A stretch of 64,000 bases of DNA from Mucilaginibacter sp. OK283 (GCF_900110415.1 NZ_FODR01000007.1:186001-250000); one strand, 5' to 3'. Shown: positions 25,740-35,660, numbered from the stretch's first letter. Numbers and translations are program-made. Notes: generated by a model not told the origin, from the sequence alone.

Positions 25740-25763
25740 CGGGTTTATGTTTGTGCAAACCCG
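25740..25763 (+). terminator. Hairpin between the GH29 and GH92 genes
   Basis: CGGGTTT at 25740-25746 pairs with AAACCCG at 25757-25763 across a 10-nt loop. No T-run follows, so full termination is unlikely. A processing or partial-attenuation element within the enzyme operon is more plausible. Confidence 0.45.
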
Positions 25764-25785
25764 TCATACAATCTATAAATAACGA

Positions 25786-28068
25786 ATGAAAAAACAGATC
25801 TTTTTAGCCGGAATACTGGCTGTCTTAACATCAAGCTCATTTGGCCAGGCCCATAAGTCCCAAAAAACCGGGAAAGCGGTGCCTGTCTCTTTTACCAAAT
25901 ATGTCGATCCTTATATCGGCACCGGCTTTCATGGCCACGTGTTTGTAGGCGCAAACGTTCCTTTTGGTGCTGTGCAATTAGGGCCAACTAATCTGTCCGA
26001 AGGGTGGGATTGGTGCTCGGGTTACCATATTTCAGATTCAACCATCGTCGGCTTTCAGCATACCCACTTAAGCGGTACCGGTATCGGCGATTTGGGCGAT
26101 ATCTCCTTTATGCCAACCACTGGTGCCATCAAAACCTTTAAAGGCAGCTTGAAAGATATGCAAGATGGCTATGTTTCACTTTTTAGCCATAAGGACGAAG
26201 TTGTGAAGCCCGGATACTATAAGGTTAAGCTAAAACGCTACGATATCGGTGTCGAGCTTACAGCCAGTACCAGGGTAGGGATGCACAAATACACTTTCCC
26301 AGCATCAAAAGATGCGCATATTGTGATTGACTTACAGGAAGGGATTGGCTGGGACAGATCGTACGAAACCTACATTAAGCAGGAAGATAAGTACACCATC
26401 AGCGGGTACCGTTTTTCAAAAGGATGGGCGGCTGATCAGCGGATTTACTTTACCGCTGTTTTCTCAAAGCCGATAGAAAAATTCGCGGTTTATGACAGTA
26501 CAGCCAAAGTTGCCGGTACCAAATTAAAAGGAGCAAAAGTTAAAGGCGTTATCAGCTTTGCTACCTCAAAGGGCGAGGTTGTGTATGCTAAAGTTGGTAT
26601 TTCGCCGGTAAGTTCGGCAAATGCCATGCTAAACATTAAAGCCGAAATACCCGGCTGGGATTTTGCAAAAGTTGTTACCCAGGCCGACCAGGCATGGAAT
26701 GCACAGTTAGGTAAAATCAATATCAAAGCCGATTCATTGTCGATATTGAAAAAGTTCTATACCGCCTTCTATCACTCCATGGTGGCACCATCTATATTCG
26801 ACGATGTAAACGGCGAATATTGGGGTACCGATAAAAAGGTACATAAAAACGTTGGTTTTAATAATGTAACCACTTTTTCGTTATGGGATACTTACAGGTC
26901 TAATAACCCGCTGTCAACCATTATCCACCCGGAGCATACCAACGATATGATAAACTCGATGCTGGCTATTTACCAGCAGCAGGGTACTTTGCCAACCTGG
27001 CATTTAATGGCTAATGAAACTAACTGTATGGTTGGCTATAGCGCGGTGCCCGTTGTTGCCGATGCATTGCTTAAAGGCTACAAAGGTTTTGATGCTAACC
27101 TTGCATATGAGGCTATGAAAACTACCGCCATGCAGGATGCACGCGGCGTTAAATTTGTTAAAAAACTCGGTTTTATTCCTGCAGATAGCACAGCGGAATC
27201 TGTTTCGATGGGTTTGGAATATGCTATCGACGATTGGTGCCTTGCACAAGTTGCCAAAAAACTGGGTAAAACAGCCGATTATGAATACTTTAGCAAGCGC
27301 GGCAAATACTACAAAAACTACTACGATCCTAAGGCCGGGTTTATGCGTGGCCGTTTGGCCGACAATTCATGGCGCACGCCGTACAGCCCATTTATCTCGA
27401 TTCATGAAACAGGTGACTTTACTGAAGGCAATGGCTGGGAATACACTTTCCTGGTGCCACAGGATGTTGAGGGATTAATTAATTTGCTGGGTGGCAAAGA
27501 TAAATTTAATATCAAGCTCGATTCGTTATTTATTGCCGAGGGCGATATGGGTAAATTTAAATCGCCCGACGTTTCGGGATTAATAGGCCAGTATGCCCAT
27601 GGCAACGAGCCTGGCCACCCAATGGCCTACTACTATGATTACTCGGGCCAGCCATGGAAAACAGCCGCCAAAGTGCGCTATATCCTGGATGATTTTTATA
27701 CCACTAAAACCGACGGTATTATTGGCAACGAAGATGTTGGCCAGATGTCGGCATGGTACGTACTCTCGGCCCTCGGCTTTTACCCGGTTAATCCGGCAAA
27801 TGGCCTGTATGTTTTTGGCAGCCCGGTAATCACCGAGGCAAGGCTGAAACTGCAAGGCAATAAAACATTTCACATCGTTGTAAAAAACAACGGGCCTAAA
27901 AATATGTACATCAACGCCATGAAGCTAAACGGTGTAAATTATACCAAAACCTATTTTTCGCACAAAACCCTGATGGCCGGCGGCGAGTTGGAAATAACCA
28001 TGGGCGATAAGCCCGGTACCGTTTGGGGAGTAGGGGATGCCAATAAAGCGGTATCGGTGTTGAAGTAA
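25786..28068 (+). CDS. GH92 alpha-mannosidase
   Basis: A 760-aa exported enzyme of family GH92, calcium-dependent exo-alpha-mannosidases that cut N-glycan or mannan mannose. After the signal peptide (to about residue 21), an N-terminal beta-sandwich (about 40-280) begins YVDPYIGTGFHGHVFVG. The alpha/alpha-barrel then contains NETNCMVGY, EGNGWEYTFLVP and GNEPGHPMAYYYDY. GNEDVGQMSAWYVLS follows, whose Asp is the general base area and whose Gln/Met/Ser/Ala/Trp block is invariant in the family. Last of three enzyme genes before the regulatory part of the locus. Linkage specificity is not deducible. Confidence 0.93.
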   Translation: MKKQIFLAGILAVLTSSSFGQAHKSQKTGKAVPVSFTKYVDPYIGTGFHGHVFVGANVPFGAVQLGPTNLSEGWDWCSGYHISDSTIVGFQHTHLSGTGIGDLGDISFMPTTGAIKTFKGSLKDMQDGYVSLFSHKDEVVKPGYYKVKLKRYDIGVELTASTRVGMHKYTFPASKDAHIVIDLQEGIGWDRSYETYIKQEDKYTISGYRFSKGWAADQRIYFTAVFSKPIEKFAVYDSTAKVAGTKLKGAKVKGVISFATSKGEVVYAKVGISPVSSANAMLNIKAEIPGWDFAKVVTQADQAWNAQLGKINIKADSLSILKKFYTAFYHSMVAPSIFDDVNGEYWGTDKKVHKNVGFNNVTTFSLWDTYRSNNPLSTIIHPEHTNDMINSMLAIYQQQGTLPTWHLMANETNCMVGYSAVPVVADALLKGYKGFDANLAYEAMKTTAMQDARGVKFVKKLGFIPADSTAESVSMGLEYAIDDWCLAQVAKKLGKTADYEYFSKRGKYYKNYYDPKAGFMRGRLADNSWRTPYSPFISIHETGDFTEGNGWEYTFLVPQDVEGLINLLGGKDKFNIKLDSLFIAEGDMGKFKSPDVSGLIGQYAHGNEPGHPMAYYYDYSGQPWKTAAKVRYILDDFYTTKTDGIIGNEDVGQMSAWYVLSALGFYPVNPANGLYVFGSPVITEARLKLQGNKTFHIVVKNNGPKNMYINAMKLNGVNYTKTYFSHKTLMAGGELEITMGDKPGTVWGVGDANKAVSVLK

Positions 28069-28437
28069 TTCAATATCATGTCATTAAGAGCCAATCAGAT
28101 AAAACCCAAAAAAGATGGAGATGATGTATTGGCTTTAGATGCTCACAACAACTATGTTGAGTAACTACCAGGTCGAGCTGAAAAAAACAGTGAAGACACT
28201 TTTGTTTATAAAGATTAGCCTTGCAAAAAAGAATCAAGCCACATACCCCTTATAAACCCTTGGGGCCGAACAGAGCACGTTTGCGAGTTTGGGACGATCA
28301 CTCTTTGCAAAAAAACATTTATTGGAGCCATCGTTCAAAAGAGCGATGGCTTACCGCGCTGCTAAGCTTCGATACTTTCGGAGTGACCGAGCTTGCCCGG
28401 TTGCAAAAAATAATGAGCAAAGTGCCGGTTATATGAT
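28069..28437. other. Non-coding or decayed stretch after GH92
   Basis: No convincing gene. A 28-codon frame at 28078-28164 (MSLRANQIKPKKDGDD...) and a longer frame near 28221-28436 are open, but the latter starts with TTG and has no family resemblance. A hairpin AGCCATCG at 28326-28333 pairs with CGATGGCT at 28344-28351. With the adjacent broken regulator this looks like decayed or rearranged DNA. Confidence 0.5.
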
Positions 28438-28703
28438 TTATAATGCCCCGGATTTGTAAGATAGTTCCAGGTACCGTATCAAAACCAGTTCATCGGTAGT
28501 ACACTTGCCGTATCCGTTCTTTAAAAATACAAACGATAAAAAGTCAGGCCTGAAAATGAGCGATTCGTAGGGGTGGGTAGCATGCACATCCTTCAGGTTA
28601 CGAATAGCAAAATCGTTTTTTTATCAATACCATCTGCCGGCAATCCAAAATGGATGTTTTGCTATTTAAGATTGTTAAAAATTAGTTTTTCCTCGTCTTT
28701 CAT
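28438..28703 (-). pseudogene. Frameshifted remnant, possibly of an AraC-type regulator N-terminus
   Basis: Reading the minus strand from the ATG at 28703 gives MKDEEKLIFNNLK, then an in-frame TAG at 28664-28662, then QNIHFGLPADGIDKK. A run of seven A residues near 28618-28624 then breaks the frame by one base. The neighbouring frame continues NDFAIRNLKDVHATHPY, ESLIFRPDFLSFVFLKNGYG and so on, to TAA at 28440-28438. The joined text resembles the cupin-like N-terminus of Bacteroidota AraC-family regulators, but the helix-turn-helix half is absent. The remnant has at least three lesions: the stop, the frameshift and the truncation. Family identity is tentative; the reading is clear. Confidence 0.5.
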
Positions 28704-28871
28704 AGTCAACTACCTGCATCTAAGTTAATGTAATCGATTTATCTAACAGTCTGTGTTTTGCAGCTAAATTTTTTGCTAAACATAATTTAAAGTTTATGTA
28801 AAATGATTGTTATAATTTATTACATTGTACTTAAATTCATTTTTTAAAAAGTAGGCGGTTTTAACTTTATT

Positions 28872-29498
28872 ATGTCTGAAAGTATTGTAGGTGTTTATGG
28901 TGACAATGTTGCAACATGGCTTGCCTTTAAAGAGGGCAGTTGGGACGCCTATACCCAGCTTTACAATAATTATTTTAAAGTACTCAATAATTATGGGTAC
29001 AAATTTACCCGCGATGTAAACATTATTGAGGATGCTATTCATGACTTGTTTATTAAACTTTGGACAAACCGGGCAGGTCTTGGCAATCCGGTGTCGGTAA
29101 AAAACTATTTATATAAATCGCTTCGCGGTATTATTTTTCGCAAAATGCAGGGCCAATCGCGTTTTGTGGATTTGGAATCAGAAACCGATTACAATTTTTC
29201 TTTCGAGATCTCATTTGATCACCAGATTATTGCCAATGAAGAGGAACGCGAGCTTCAGCATAAAATAAAAACGGTAGTAAAAACTTTGCCGGCCAGGCAG
29301 CAGGAAATCATCTACCTGCGTTTTTACGAAGGCCTGGGCTATGAGGAGATATCCGATATTATGGAAATCAACATCAACTCTACTTATAAGCTGCTTTACA
29401 AAGCGTTCAACAACTTGCAGGGCGCGCTAAAAACTTCAAAACTGGTCATTGTAATTGGCCTTTATGGCTGTTTAGGTACCCATATTCATACAAATTAA
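28872..29498 (+). CDS. ECF sigma factor of the glycan utilization locus
   Basis: A 208-aa sigma-70 family factor of the extracytoplasmic-function group. Region 2 contains YNNYFKVLNNYGYKFT and DAIHDLFIKLW (about residues 36-60). Region 4 has LPARQQEIIYLRFYEGLGYE and EISDIMEININSTYKLLYKA (about 140-185), the helix-turn-helix that reads the -35 element. It is followed by FecR, SusC and SusD genes on the same strand, the standard layout of sigma/anti-sigma-controlled glycan loci. When FecR releases it, it should transcribe SusC/SusD. A short hydrophobic tail (VIVIGLYGCLG) ends the protein. Confidence 0.92.
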   Translation: MSESIVGVYGDNVATWLAFKEGSWDAYTQLYNNYFKVLNNYGYKFTRDVNIIEDAIHDLFIKLWTNRAGLGNPVSVKNYLYKSLRGIIFRKMQGQSRFVDLESETDYNFSFEISFDHQIIANEEERELQHKIKTVVKTLPARQQEIIYLRFYEGLGYEEISDIMEININSTYKLLYKAFNNLQGALKTSKLVIVIGLYGCLGTHIHTN

Positions 29499-29539
29499 AT
29501 TAATTTTTATTTAGGAGGGATAATTCCCGTATGCTCATG

Positions 29540-29569
29540 TATATAAGGTTTAAATCAGAAACTTATATA
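29540..29569 (+). promoter_or_regulatory. Hairpin directly before the FecR start codon
   Basis: TATATAAG at 29540-29547 pairs with CTTATATA at 29562-29569, 2 bp before the anti-sigma ATG. On the sigma-FecR mRNA it would place a stem beside the ribosome entry region. A small GGGA/TCCC stem sits at 29517-29527. A role in lowering anti-sigma translation is inference. Confidence 0.4.
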
Positions 29570-29571
29570 GC

Positions 29572-30609
29572 ATGGAGATTGCAAAATACGGCACTTATAC
29601 CCTACAGGATTTTTTAGATGATGACGATTTTCTTCAGTTCGTTATCAACCCCACTAAAAATGATATCAACTTTTGGCAATCGGTTACAGCTATGTACCCT
29701 GCTCAAAAGGAAATTATTGACGAAGCTACCCAAATTATACTGGCTTACCGTAAGCAGGATGTTTTTACAAACGAAGCAAATCAACAAAAAGTTTGGAACC
29801 GTATTGAGGGTACTTTACACGGTAAAAGGACAGTAAAACAAAAAGTATTTCGCTTAAACGTCTTCCTGCGCGTAGCTGCGATGATCTTATTGGTATCATC
29901 AGTTGGAATAGCGTTCTGGATGCTGAAATACAATTCAAAGAATGAAGTAGTTACCGCTTTTGGCGAATTGCGTACCGTTACCCTGCCCGATAATTCGATA
30001 GTGATACTTAACGGTAATTCCAAATTATCTTACGCCAATAACTGGGACAAAAAGGCAAGAGAAGTTTGGATCAGCGGTGAGGGCTTTTTCAGTGTAAAAC
30101 ATCTCAATAAAGACCCACGCCATATAAAAGCCACCGAAAGATTTATTGTGCATTGCAATGATGTTAATATCGAGGTGTTAGGTACCTCCTTTAATGTGCG
30201 TAACAGGCACAATAAAACCAATGTGGGCCTGGTGAGCGGTAAAATTATGCTGGAATACCTTGATCAGGCATCGCATAACAACCGGCTGCTGGTGATGAAA
30301 CCGGGCGATTACGTGGAATACGCCCACCGGAAGGTGGTAACCCAAAAGAAGCTTGCTGTGCCCGAGAAATTAACACAGTGGACAAACCACCAATTACTTT
30401 TTAACAATGCTACGTTATCACAAATCGGCGAGGTCATGACCGACGATTATGGGTATCACATTGATTATACCGACCCGGCTATTGCCAATCTGAAAATTGA
30501 AGGAGAGATAAGTGTATCAAACGTTGACGAACTTTTGGAAACTATCTCCACTACATTATCGGTAAAGGTCACCCAATCAGACAAAAACATCACAATCACA
30601 AAAAATTAA
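29572..30609 (+). CDS. FecR-family anti-sigma factor
   Basis: A 345-aa single-pass inner-membrane protein. A cytoplasmic N-terminus binds the sigma factor, one helix lies at about residues 97-118 (FLRVAAMILLVSSVGIAFWML), and the periplasmic FecR domain follows (VVTAFGELRTVTLPDNSIVI, WISGEGFFSV). A C-terminal DUF4974-type domain (about 270-345: LLFNNATLSQIGEVM) receives the signal from the STN domain of SusC. It is set 73 bp after the sigma gene and 18 bp before SusC, and all should be one transcript. Confidence 0.93.
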   Translation: MEIAKYGTYTLQDFLDDDDFLQFVINPTKNDINFWQSVTAMYPAQKEIIDEATQIILAYRKQDVFTNEANQQKVWNRIEGTLHGKRTVKQKVFRLNVFLRVAAMILLVSSVGIAFWMLKYNSKNEVVTAFGELRTVTLPDNSIVILNGNSKLSYANNWDKKAREVWISGEGFFSVKHLNKDPRHIKATERFIVHCNDVNIEVLGTSFNVRNRHNKTNVGLVSGKIMLEYLDQASHNNRLLVMKPGDYVEYAHRKVVTQKKLAVPEKLTQWTNHQLLFNNATLSQIGEVMTDDYGYHIDYTDPAIANLKIEGEISVSNVDELLETISTTLSVKVTQSDKNITITKN

Positions 30610-30627
30610 CCCCTAAACAACTCATTT

Positions 30628-33600
30628 ATGCGAAAATTTGACTTTTCAACTTTTTTAAAATGTTGCTGTTTCTTGTTGGTGTTGCTCGGCCAGTCGGTTT
30701 ACGGCTACGCTCAGCTGGCGCTTACCAGCAATAACAGGTTTCATACAAAAGCCCCTGGCTATGCCATGCAGCAGGTTGCCGAAAACAAAGTGCTGTTAAA
30801 GGACGCGCTTGAAAATATCAAAAAGCAATTCAATGTACAAATTGCTTACCAGGAAGGGTTGCTGGATAATAAATTTATACCGGTAAGCTTATTTAACAAC
30901 GCCAAGCAATTTAACCTTGATGAAAACCTGAAACAGTTACTGGCAGCTTTTCAACTGGAATATCGGAAAATCAATGATAGCCAGATCTCTATCTACTCGA
31001 TAAGAGAAACTACCGTTAATACCGCCCCGGTAGTTGCCGCTGTCTTAATAGGTAAAGTGGTTGACGAAAAAGACGGCCTGCCTGTTATTGGTGCATCGGT
31101 ATATTTAAAGGCCGACCCTAAAATCGGGACTTCGACTGACGTAATGGGTAATTTTAAACTGGTGGTTCCCGATAAATTCACCGGGAAACCATTAACCTTG
31201 TTGGTTGCTTATATTGGTTATAATAAAGAGGAAGTTACCGTAACGGATTTAACATCGCCTGTTCAAATAAAATTGAAACAGAATAACAGCACGCTTAACG
31301 AGGTTGTGGTAACTGCGCTTGGTATCAGTAAGCAAAGAAAATCATTAGGTTACTCTGTTACCGAAGTTAAAGGAGCCGAGTTTACCCAGGCCCGCGAAAA
31401 TAACGTTGCCAATGCCTTAACAGGTAAAGTCGCGGGTGTAAATGCTGCGGGTTTATCAACCGGCCCTGGTGGTTCAAGCCGTATAGTTATACGTGGTAAT
31501 GGTGGCCTTGCCGGCGATAACCAACCCCTTTACGTAGTAAACGGTATGCCTATTGATAATAGCGTACCCGGCGGTGCACCAACTGTCAACGGTATTACCA
31601 ATAACGTTGACCGCGGCGATGGTATAGCCGCTTTAAACCCTGACGACATCGAGTCCATCAGCGTATTAAAGGGAGGTACTGCGGCAGCTTTGTATGGTTC
31701 ACGGGCAGCAAACGGTGTTATATTGATTACTACCAAAAAAGGAAGGGTTCAAAAAGGAGTAGGAATTGAATATAATTCAACCGCTACTTATGATAATGTC
31801 GCGGTTTTTCCAGATTATCAATATGAATATGGTCAGGGTGACGGAGGCGTAAAACCAACAACACTGGCCACCGCCCAGGGCACCGGCAGGCGCTCGTGGG
31901 GTGCAAAAATTGACGGTTCGACAGATTATGTTGCTGTTGATGGTAAAACACATCCTTATACAGCTCAAAAAGATAACCTTAAAAATTATTATCAAACCGG
32001 GAGTACTTACACTAATAGCCTTGCGTTCCTGGGCGGTAATGAGGCCATCACATATCGTTTCTCGGCTGCCGACCTGAATAGCAAAGGTATTTTGCCGGGT
32101 ACAACTTATGATCGTAAAACCTTTAACCTGGCTTTAACCAGTAAGTTAACCAATAAAATATCCATAGAAGCATTGGCGCAGTATAATATCGAAACTGGTC
32201 ATAACCGCACCGGGGCCGGCGATGCATTGGGAAACCCTAACTGGACTCCGCTTGAGGTTGCAAATACCGTTGATATACGCTGGCTTAAACCAGGCTACGA
32301 TGCCAACGGTAATGAGCAGGTGTGGAATGATGCCGCCATCGCTTCAAATGGTTACTTTGTGATTAATAAATTTAAAGAAGATGACGTTAAAGACCGTTTT
32401 ATAGGCCAGGGATCGGTATCGTACACACCAATAACAAACCTGGTTTTTAAAGCTACTCTAAGTCGCGACTTTTTTAATTACAATTATTCAAACATACTAC
32501 CAACAGGTACATTGTACGTTCCTAATGGGCAATATCAGTCGATAAAGTCAGATGTGTCTGAAACCAACGAACTGGTGACCGTATCATACAAAACAAAAAT
32601 TGTAAGTGACTTTAATGGCTCGGTATTAGGCGGTGTAAACAGCCGTAAAAACATCACAAATCAACAAACCGTAAATGGTTCGCAGTTTGTTATTCCTTAT
32701 TTTTACAGCTCAACCAACCTTGCCACAACGTCAACTACTCCTTATAATGCCAAAATAGTTACTAACTCGGTGTTTGGTTCGGCCGATTTTGATTACAAAA
32801 GCCTTGTATTCTTATCATTCACCGGCCGAAAGGATTGGTTTTCTACATTAAGCTCTAAAAATAACAGCATTTTTTATCCAAGTGTGGGTGGTAGCTTTAT
32901 ATTGTCAGATGCTGTTAAACTACCTCAGTTTTTTACCCTGGCCAAGCTGAGGGCCTCATGGGCGCAGGTAGGCGGCGGTGCTCCTGATCCTTATGTAATT
33001 AATCTTACTTATAGCAATGTTCCAAGTGCCGGGCAGCCATTGCAAAATGTTACCAGTAATAACATTACCAATAGTGCGCTTAAACCTTACACTTCTACGA
33101 CTACCGAAGCGGGTCTGGAACTTCAGATGCTGCAGAATCGCTTGGGCATTGATGTTACCTTATATGATCGTAAAACCACAAATGATATCGTAAATACGGC
33201 TATCTCATCAACTTCGGGTTATAATAATGTAATCCTGAATGTTGGCGAAGTGCGTAACAAGGGTATCGAAGTTGCTTTAAACGGTTCGCCTGTAAAATCA
33301 AAAGAATTTAGCTGGAACGTTAACTATAATGTTGCATATAACGACAATAAGGTAGTAAAACTTGCCCCTGGCCTGTCGACAATTCAAATGGCGACATCTG
33401 TAAATGGTTACGCGCTGTTAAATAATACCGAGGGAATGTCATTTGGTACTTTATATGGAACACATATGGTTAAAAACAGCAGCGGACAAGTGGTATTCAA
33501 TGCAACTACAGGTTTGCCTGTTCAATCAGCATATGAACCCCTCGGCAAAAGCGTTGCTCCGCTTACTATGGGCTTAACTAACGAATTCAGGTACAAACGT

Positions 33601-34077
33601 TTTTCATTAAACTTCCTGCTTGATGGTAAGTTTGGTAATAAGGTGTTCTCATTAATGGAGGTGTACGCTACCCGTTTAGGTTTAATGAAATCAACGCTGC
33701 CTGGCCGTGAAAATGGCCTGGTGTTAAATGGAGTAGACCAAACCGGAGCTGCTTATACGCGCACCGTACCGGTAAGTGGCTTACGTACATATTATGACAA
33801 CTATAAAATTTATTCAGACCTGTTTACCCATGATGGAAGCTTTGTAAAACTTCGCCAGGTTATTTTGTCATATAATTTACCCGGTCTCGATCTTAAAAAG
33901 ATTCATATTCAGTCGGCAAGTATTTCATTGGTATCACGTAACCTGTGGACGCTTTACAAAAAGACAAAGAATTTTGATCCCGAAGAGAGTTTTACCAACA
34001 GTAACACGCAGGGTTTTGAATCAATTGGTTTGCCACGTACCCGTTCACTTGGTGTAAACCTGGCAGTTAAATTCTAA
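30628..34077 (+). CDS. SusC/RagA-type TonB-dependent outer-membrane transporter with STN domain
   Basis: A 1149-aa outer-membrane glycan importer. Signal peptide (to about residue 29); STN signalling domain (about 52-125, VLLKDALENIKKQFNVQIAY); carboxypeptidase-regulatory-like domain (about 138-225); the boundary LNEVVVTALG; plug (about 235-345, with GVNAAGLSTGPGGSSRIVIRG and YVVNGMPID); then a long beta-barrel. The STN domain contacts FecR, so ligand import activates the ECF sigma factor. It forms the pedal-bin pair with the downstream SusD lipoprotein. Glycan specificity cannot be read here. Confidence 0.95.
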   Translation: MRKFDFSTFLKCCCFLLVLLGQSVYGYAQLALTSNNRFHTKAPGYAMQQVAENKVLLKDALENIKKQFNVQIAYQEGLLDNKFIPVSLFNNAKQFNLDENLKQLLAAFQLEYRKINDSQISIYSIRETTVNTAPVVAAVLIGKVVDEKDGLPVIGASVYLKADPKIGTSTDVMGNFKLVVPDKFTGKPLTLLVAYIGYNKEEVTVTDLTSPVQIKLKQNNSTLNEVVVTALGISKQRKSLGYSVTEVKGAEFTQARENNVANALTGKVAGVNAAGLSTGPGGSSRIVIRGNGGLAGDNQPLYVVNGMPIDNSVPGGAPTVNGITNNVDRGDGIAALNPDDIESISVLKGGTAAALYGSRAANGVILITTKKGRVQKGVGIEYNSTATYDNVAVFPDYQYEYGQGDGGVKPTTLATAQGTGRRSWGAKIDGSTDYVAVDGKTHPYTAQKDNLKNYYQTGSTYTNSLAFLGGNEAITYRFSAADLNSKGILPGTTYDRKTFNLALTSKLTNKISIEALAQYNIETGHNRTGAGDALGNPNWTPLEVANTVDIRWLKPGYDANGNEQVWNDAAIASNGYFVINKFKEDDVKDRFIGQGSVSYTPITNLVFKATLSRDFFNYNYSNILPTGTLYVPNGQYQSIKSDVSETNELVTVSYKTKIVSDFNGSVLGGVNSRKNITNQQTVNGSQFVIPYFYSSTNLATTSTTPYNAKIVTNSVFGSADFDYKSLVFLSFTGRKDWFSTLSSKNNSIFYPSVGGSFILSDAVKLPQFFTLAKLRASWAQVGGGAPDPYVINLTYSNVPSAGQPLQNVTSNNITNSALKPYTSTTTEAGLELQMLQNRLGIDVTLYDRKTTNDIVNTAISSTSGYNNVILNVGEVRNKGIEVALNGSPVKSKEFSWNVNYNVAYNDNKVVKLAPGLSTIQMATSVNGYALLNNTEGMSFGTLYGTHMVKNSSGQVVFNATTGLPVQSAYEPLGKSVAPLTMGLTNEFRYKRFSLNFLLDGKFGNKVFSLMEVYATRLGLMKSTLPGRENGLVLNGVDQTGAAYTRTVPVSGLRTYYDNYKIYSDLFTHDGSFVKLRQVILSYNLPGLDLKKIHIQSASISLVSRNLWTLYKKTKNFDPEESFTNSNTQGFESIGLPRTRSLGVNLAVKF

Positions 34078-34095
34078 TATTTAAAGTTGATTAAG

Positions 34096-35625
34096 ATGAA
34101 AAGACACATATCAAAATATACTTCGTGTTTGCTGTTAATGCTTGGCATTATGGCAACACAATCATGTACTAAAAACTTCGATACGCTAAACGTAAACCCC
34201 AACGCGTCTTCAAAAGCTGTTCCTCAATATATATTTACCAAAGCTGAGTATGATGGTACGGCCCGCATGCTTGATTTATTACTGGGAACTATGCAGTATA
34301 CTACCAGCTTTAATGATGTTGCAGGTTTTGGCAGTAAATACGTTTTAGCTCAAAGCCAGCAGTCGTTTGCGGCGTTCGCCAATGCTTATCCTAACGAGAT
34401 CAACGAATTGGTGGAGGTTATAAAGGCAGCAGGCACCGATGCATCGCAGGTTAACCTGGTTGCCGAGGCACGCATCTGGCGGGTATATTGTTTTAGCAGG
34501 CTTACCGATTTGTATGGAGATATTCCATACTCACAGGCCGGCCAGGGTTATAACAGCTCTATTTATAAGCCCGCATATGATGCGCAGAAAGATATATATG
34601 CAGATATGCTGAAAGAGCTTGACCAGGCTGCTACATCGCTTGACGCCAGCAAAGCGACGTTTGGCGCCGCCGATCTGATTTACGGGGGAAGCACTGATAA
34701 ATGGAAAAAATTCGCCTATTCATTAATGTTAAGATGTGCTATGCGCATGACTAAGGTTGATTTAACTTCGGCGCAGTCATGGGCAACAAAAGCTATAGCC
34801 GGCGGTGTCATATTAAACGATGCCGACATTGCCAAAGTGTCGTATGTTGGATCGGGCCAGGATATCAATAAAAATCCGTTGGCAAATGATCTTTGGAACA
34901 ATGATTACATTGCTCAAAACGGAACTACCAATACCGAAGGCGGCAAATATCAGGAACCGTTTATCACTTACCTGAAAACCAACAAAGACCCGCGTTTAGG
35001 CGTTGTGTCTATAGTTTATAACGCAGGCGTAGCCGATACAACATCATCAATACAAAAAGGCATGTCGGCTTCGTTGAATGCCAAGCCGGCCGATTTTGTA
35101 ACTTACTCTGAACCTAACCCTAAAACTATCCTGCTTTTAAACTCTCCCCGTTTGGTATTTACTGCTGCCGAAAGCTATTTTCTGCTTGCAGAGGCTGCCT
35201 CAAGAGGATGGTATAGCGCGGCTACTGCATCGTCATTGTACGAGAGCGGCATCGCGGCATCTATGCGCCAGTGGGCTATTATTGGCGGCAGCGCGGGCGC
35301 AATAAGCGATGCCCAGATTAATACCTATATCAATTACCATAAGTTTAATTCGGCAGGTACGCTTGACCAAAAAATGGCGCAGATTTATACCCAGTTTTGG
35401 ATCGGTATTTTCCCGGATGCGCAGGAGGTATTTGCTACCTACAGGCGTACGGGATATCCGGCTTTGGTGCCTAATAATTATGTAGGTAATGCCACAGGCG
35501 GCAAAATATTCCGGAGGATGTTGTACCCTATATCCGAGCAAAATCTTAATGCCGCATCCTATGCTGCTGCAATAGCGCGGCAGGGTGCCGATGAGTTCCT
35601 GACAAGGATGTGGTGGGATAAATAA
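34096..35625 (+). CDS. SusD/RagB-type glycan-binding lipoprotein
   Basis: A 509-aa surface lipoprotein that binds oligosaccharide as the lid of SusC. The signal peptide ends in MATQSC, with lipobox Cys24. The mature part is helical with TPR-like repeats typical of the SusD-like_2 subfamily: NLVAEARIWRVYCFSRLTDLYGDIP, then WKKFAYSLMLRCAMRM. The C-terminal QNLNAASYAAAIARQG region fits the subfamily. The ATG at 34096 is used rather than a TTG three codons earlier; the gap from SusC is 18 bp. It ends before an intrinsic terminator. Confidence 0.93.
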   Translation: MKRHISKYTSCLLLMLGIMATQSCTKNFDTLNVNPNASSKAVPQYIFTKAEYDGTARMLDLLLGTMQYTTSFNDVAGFGSKYVLAQSQQSFAAFANAYPNEINELVEVIKAAGTDASQVNLVAEARIWRVYCFSRLTDLYGDIPYSQAGQGYNSSIYKPAYDAQKDIYADMLKELDQAATSLDASKATFGAADLIYGGSTDKWKKFAYSLMLRCAMRMTKVDLTSAQSWATKAIAGGVILNDADIAKVSYVGSGQDINKNPLANDLWNNDYIAQNGTTNTEGGKYQEPFITYLKTNKDPRLGVVSIVYNAGVADTTSSIQKGMSASLNAKPADFVTYSEPNPKTILLLNSPRLVFTAAESYFLLAEAASRGWYSAATASSLYESGIAASMRQWAIIGGSAGAISDAQINTYINYHKFNSAGTLDQKMAQIYTQFWIGIFPDAQEVFATYRRTGYPALVPNNYVGNATGGKIFRRMLYPISEQNLNAASYAAAIARQGADEFLTRMWWDK

Positions 35626-35647
35626 TGCATTCGTGTTAATAAATTGA

Positions 35648-35655
35648 TAGATTTG
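35648..35655 (+). promoter_or_regulatory. -7 box overlapping the SusD-to-fucosidase gap
   Basis: TAGATTTG matches TAnnTTTG and would put a start point right at the terminator hairpin. No good -33 element was found, so this may be fortuitous. Confidence 0.3.
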
Positions 35656-35660
35656 GTTTA

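Noticed and set aside
28221-28436. 71-codon frame near the regulator remnant
   Set aside because: TTG start, no family similarity and overlap with a decayed stretch. Both strands are open there, so coding evidence is weak.
21299-35625. Whole enzyme and SusC/SusD region as one operon
   Set aside because: An 803-bp decayed gap with a minus-strand remnant separates GH92 from the sigma factor. Two transcription units are more likely.
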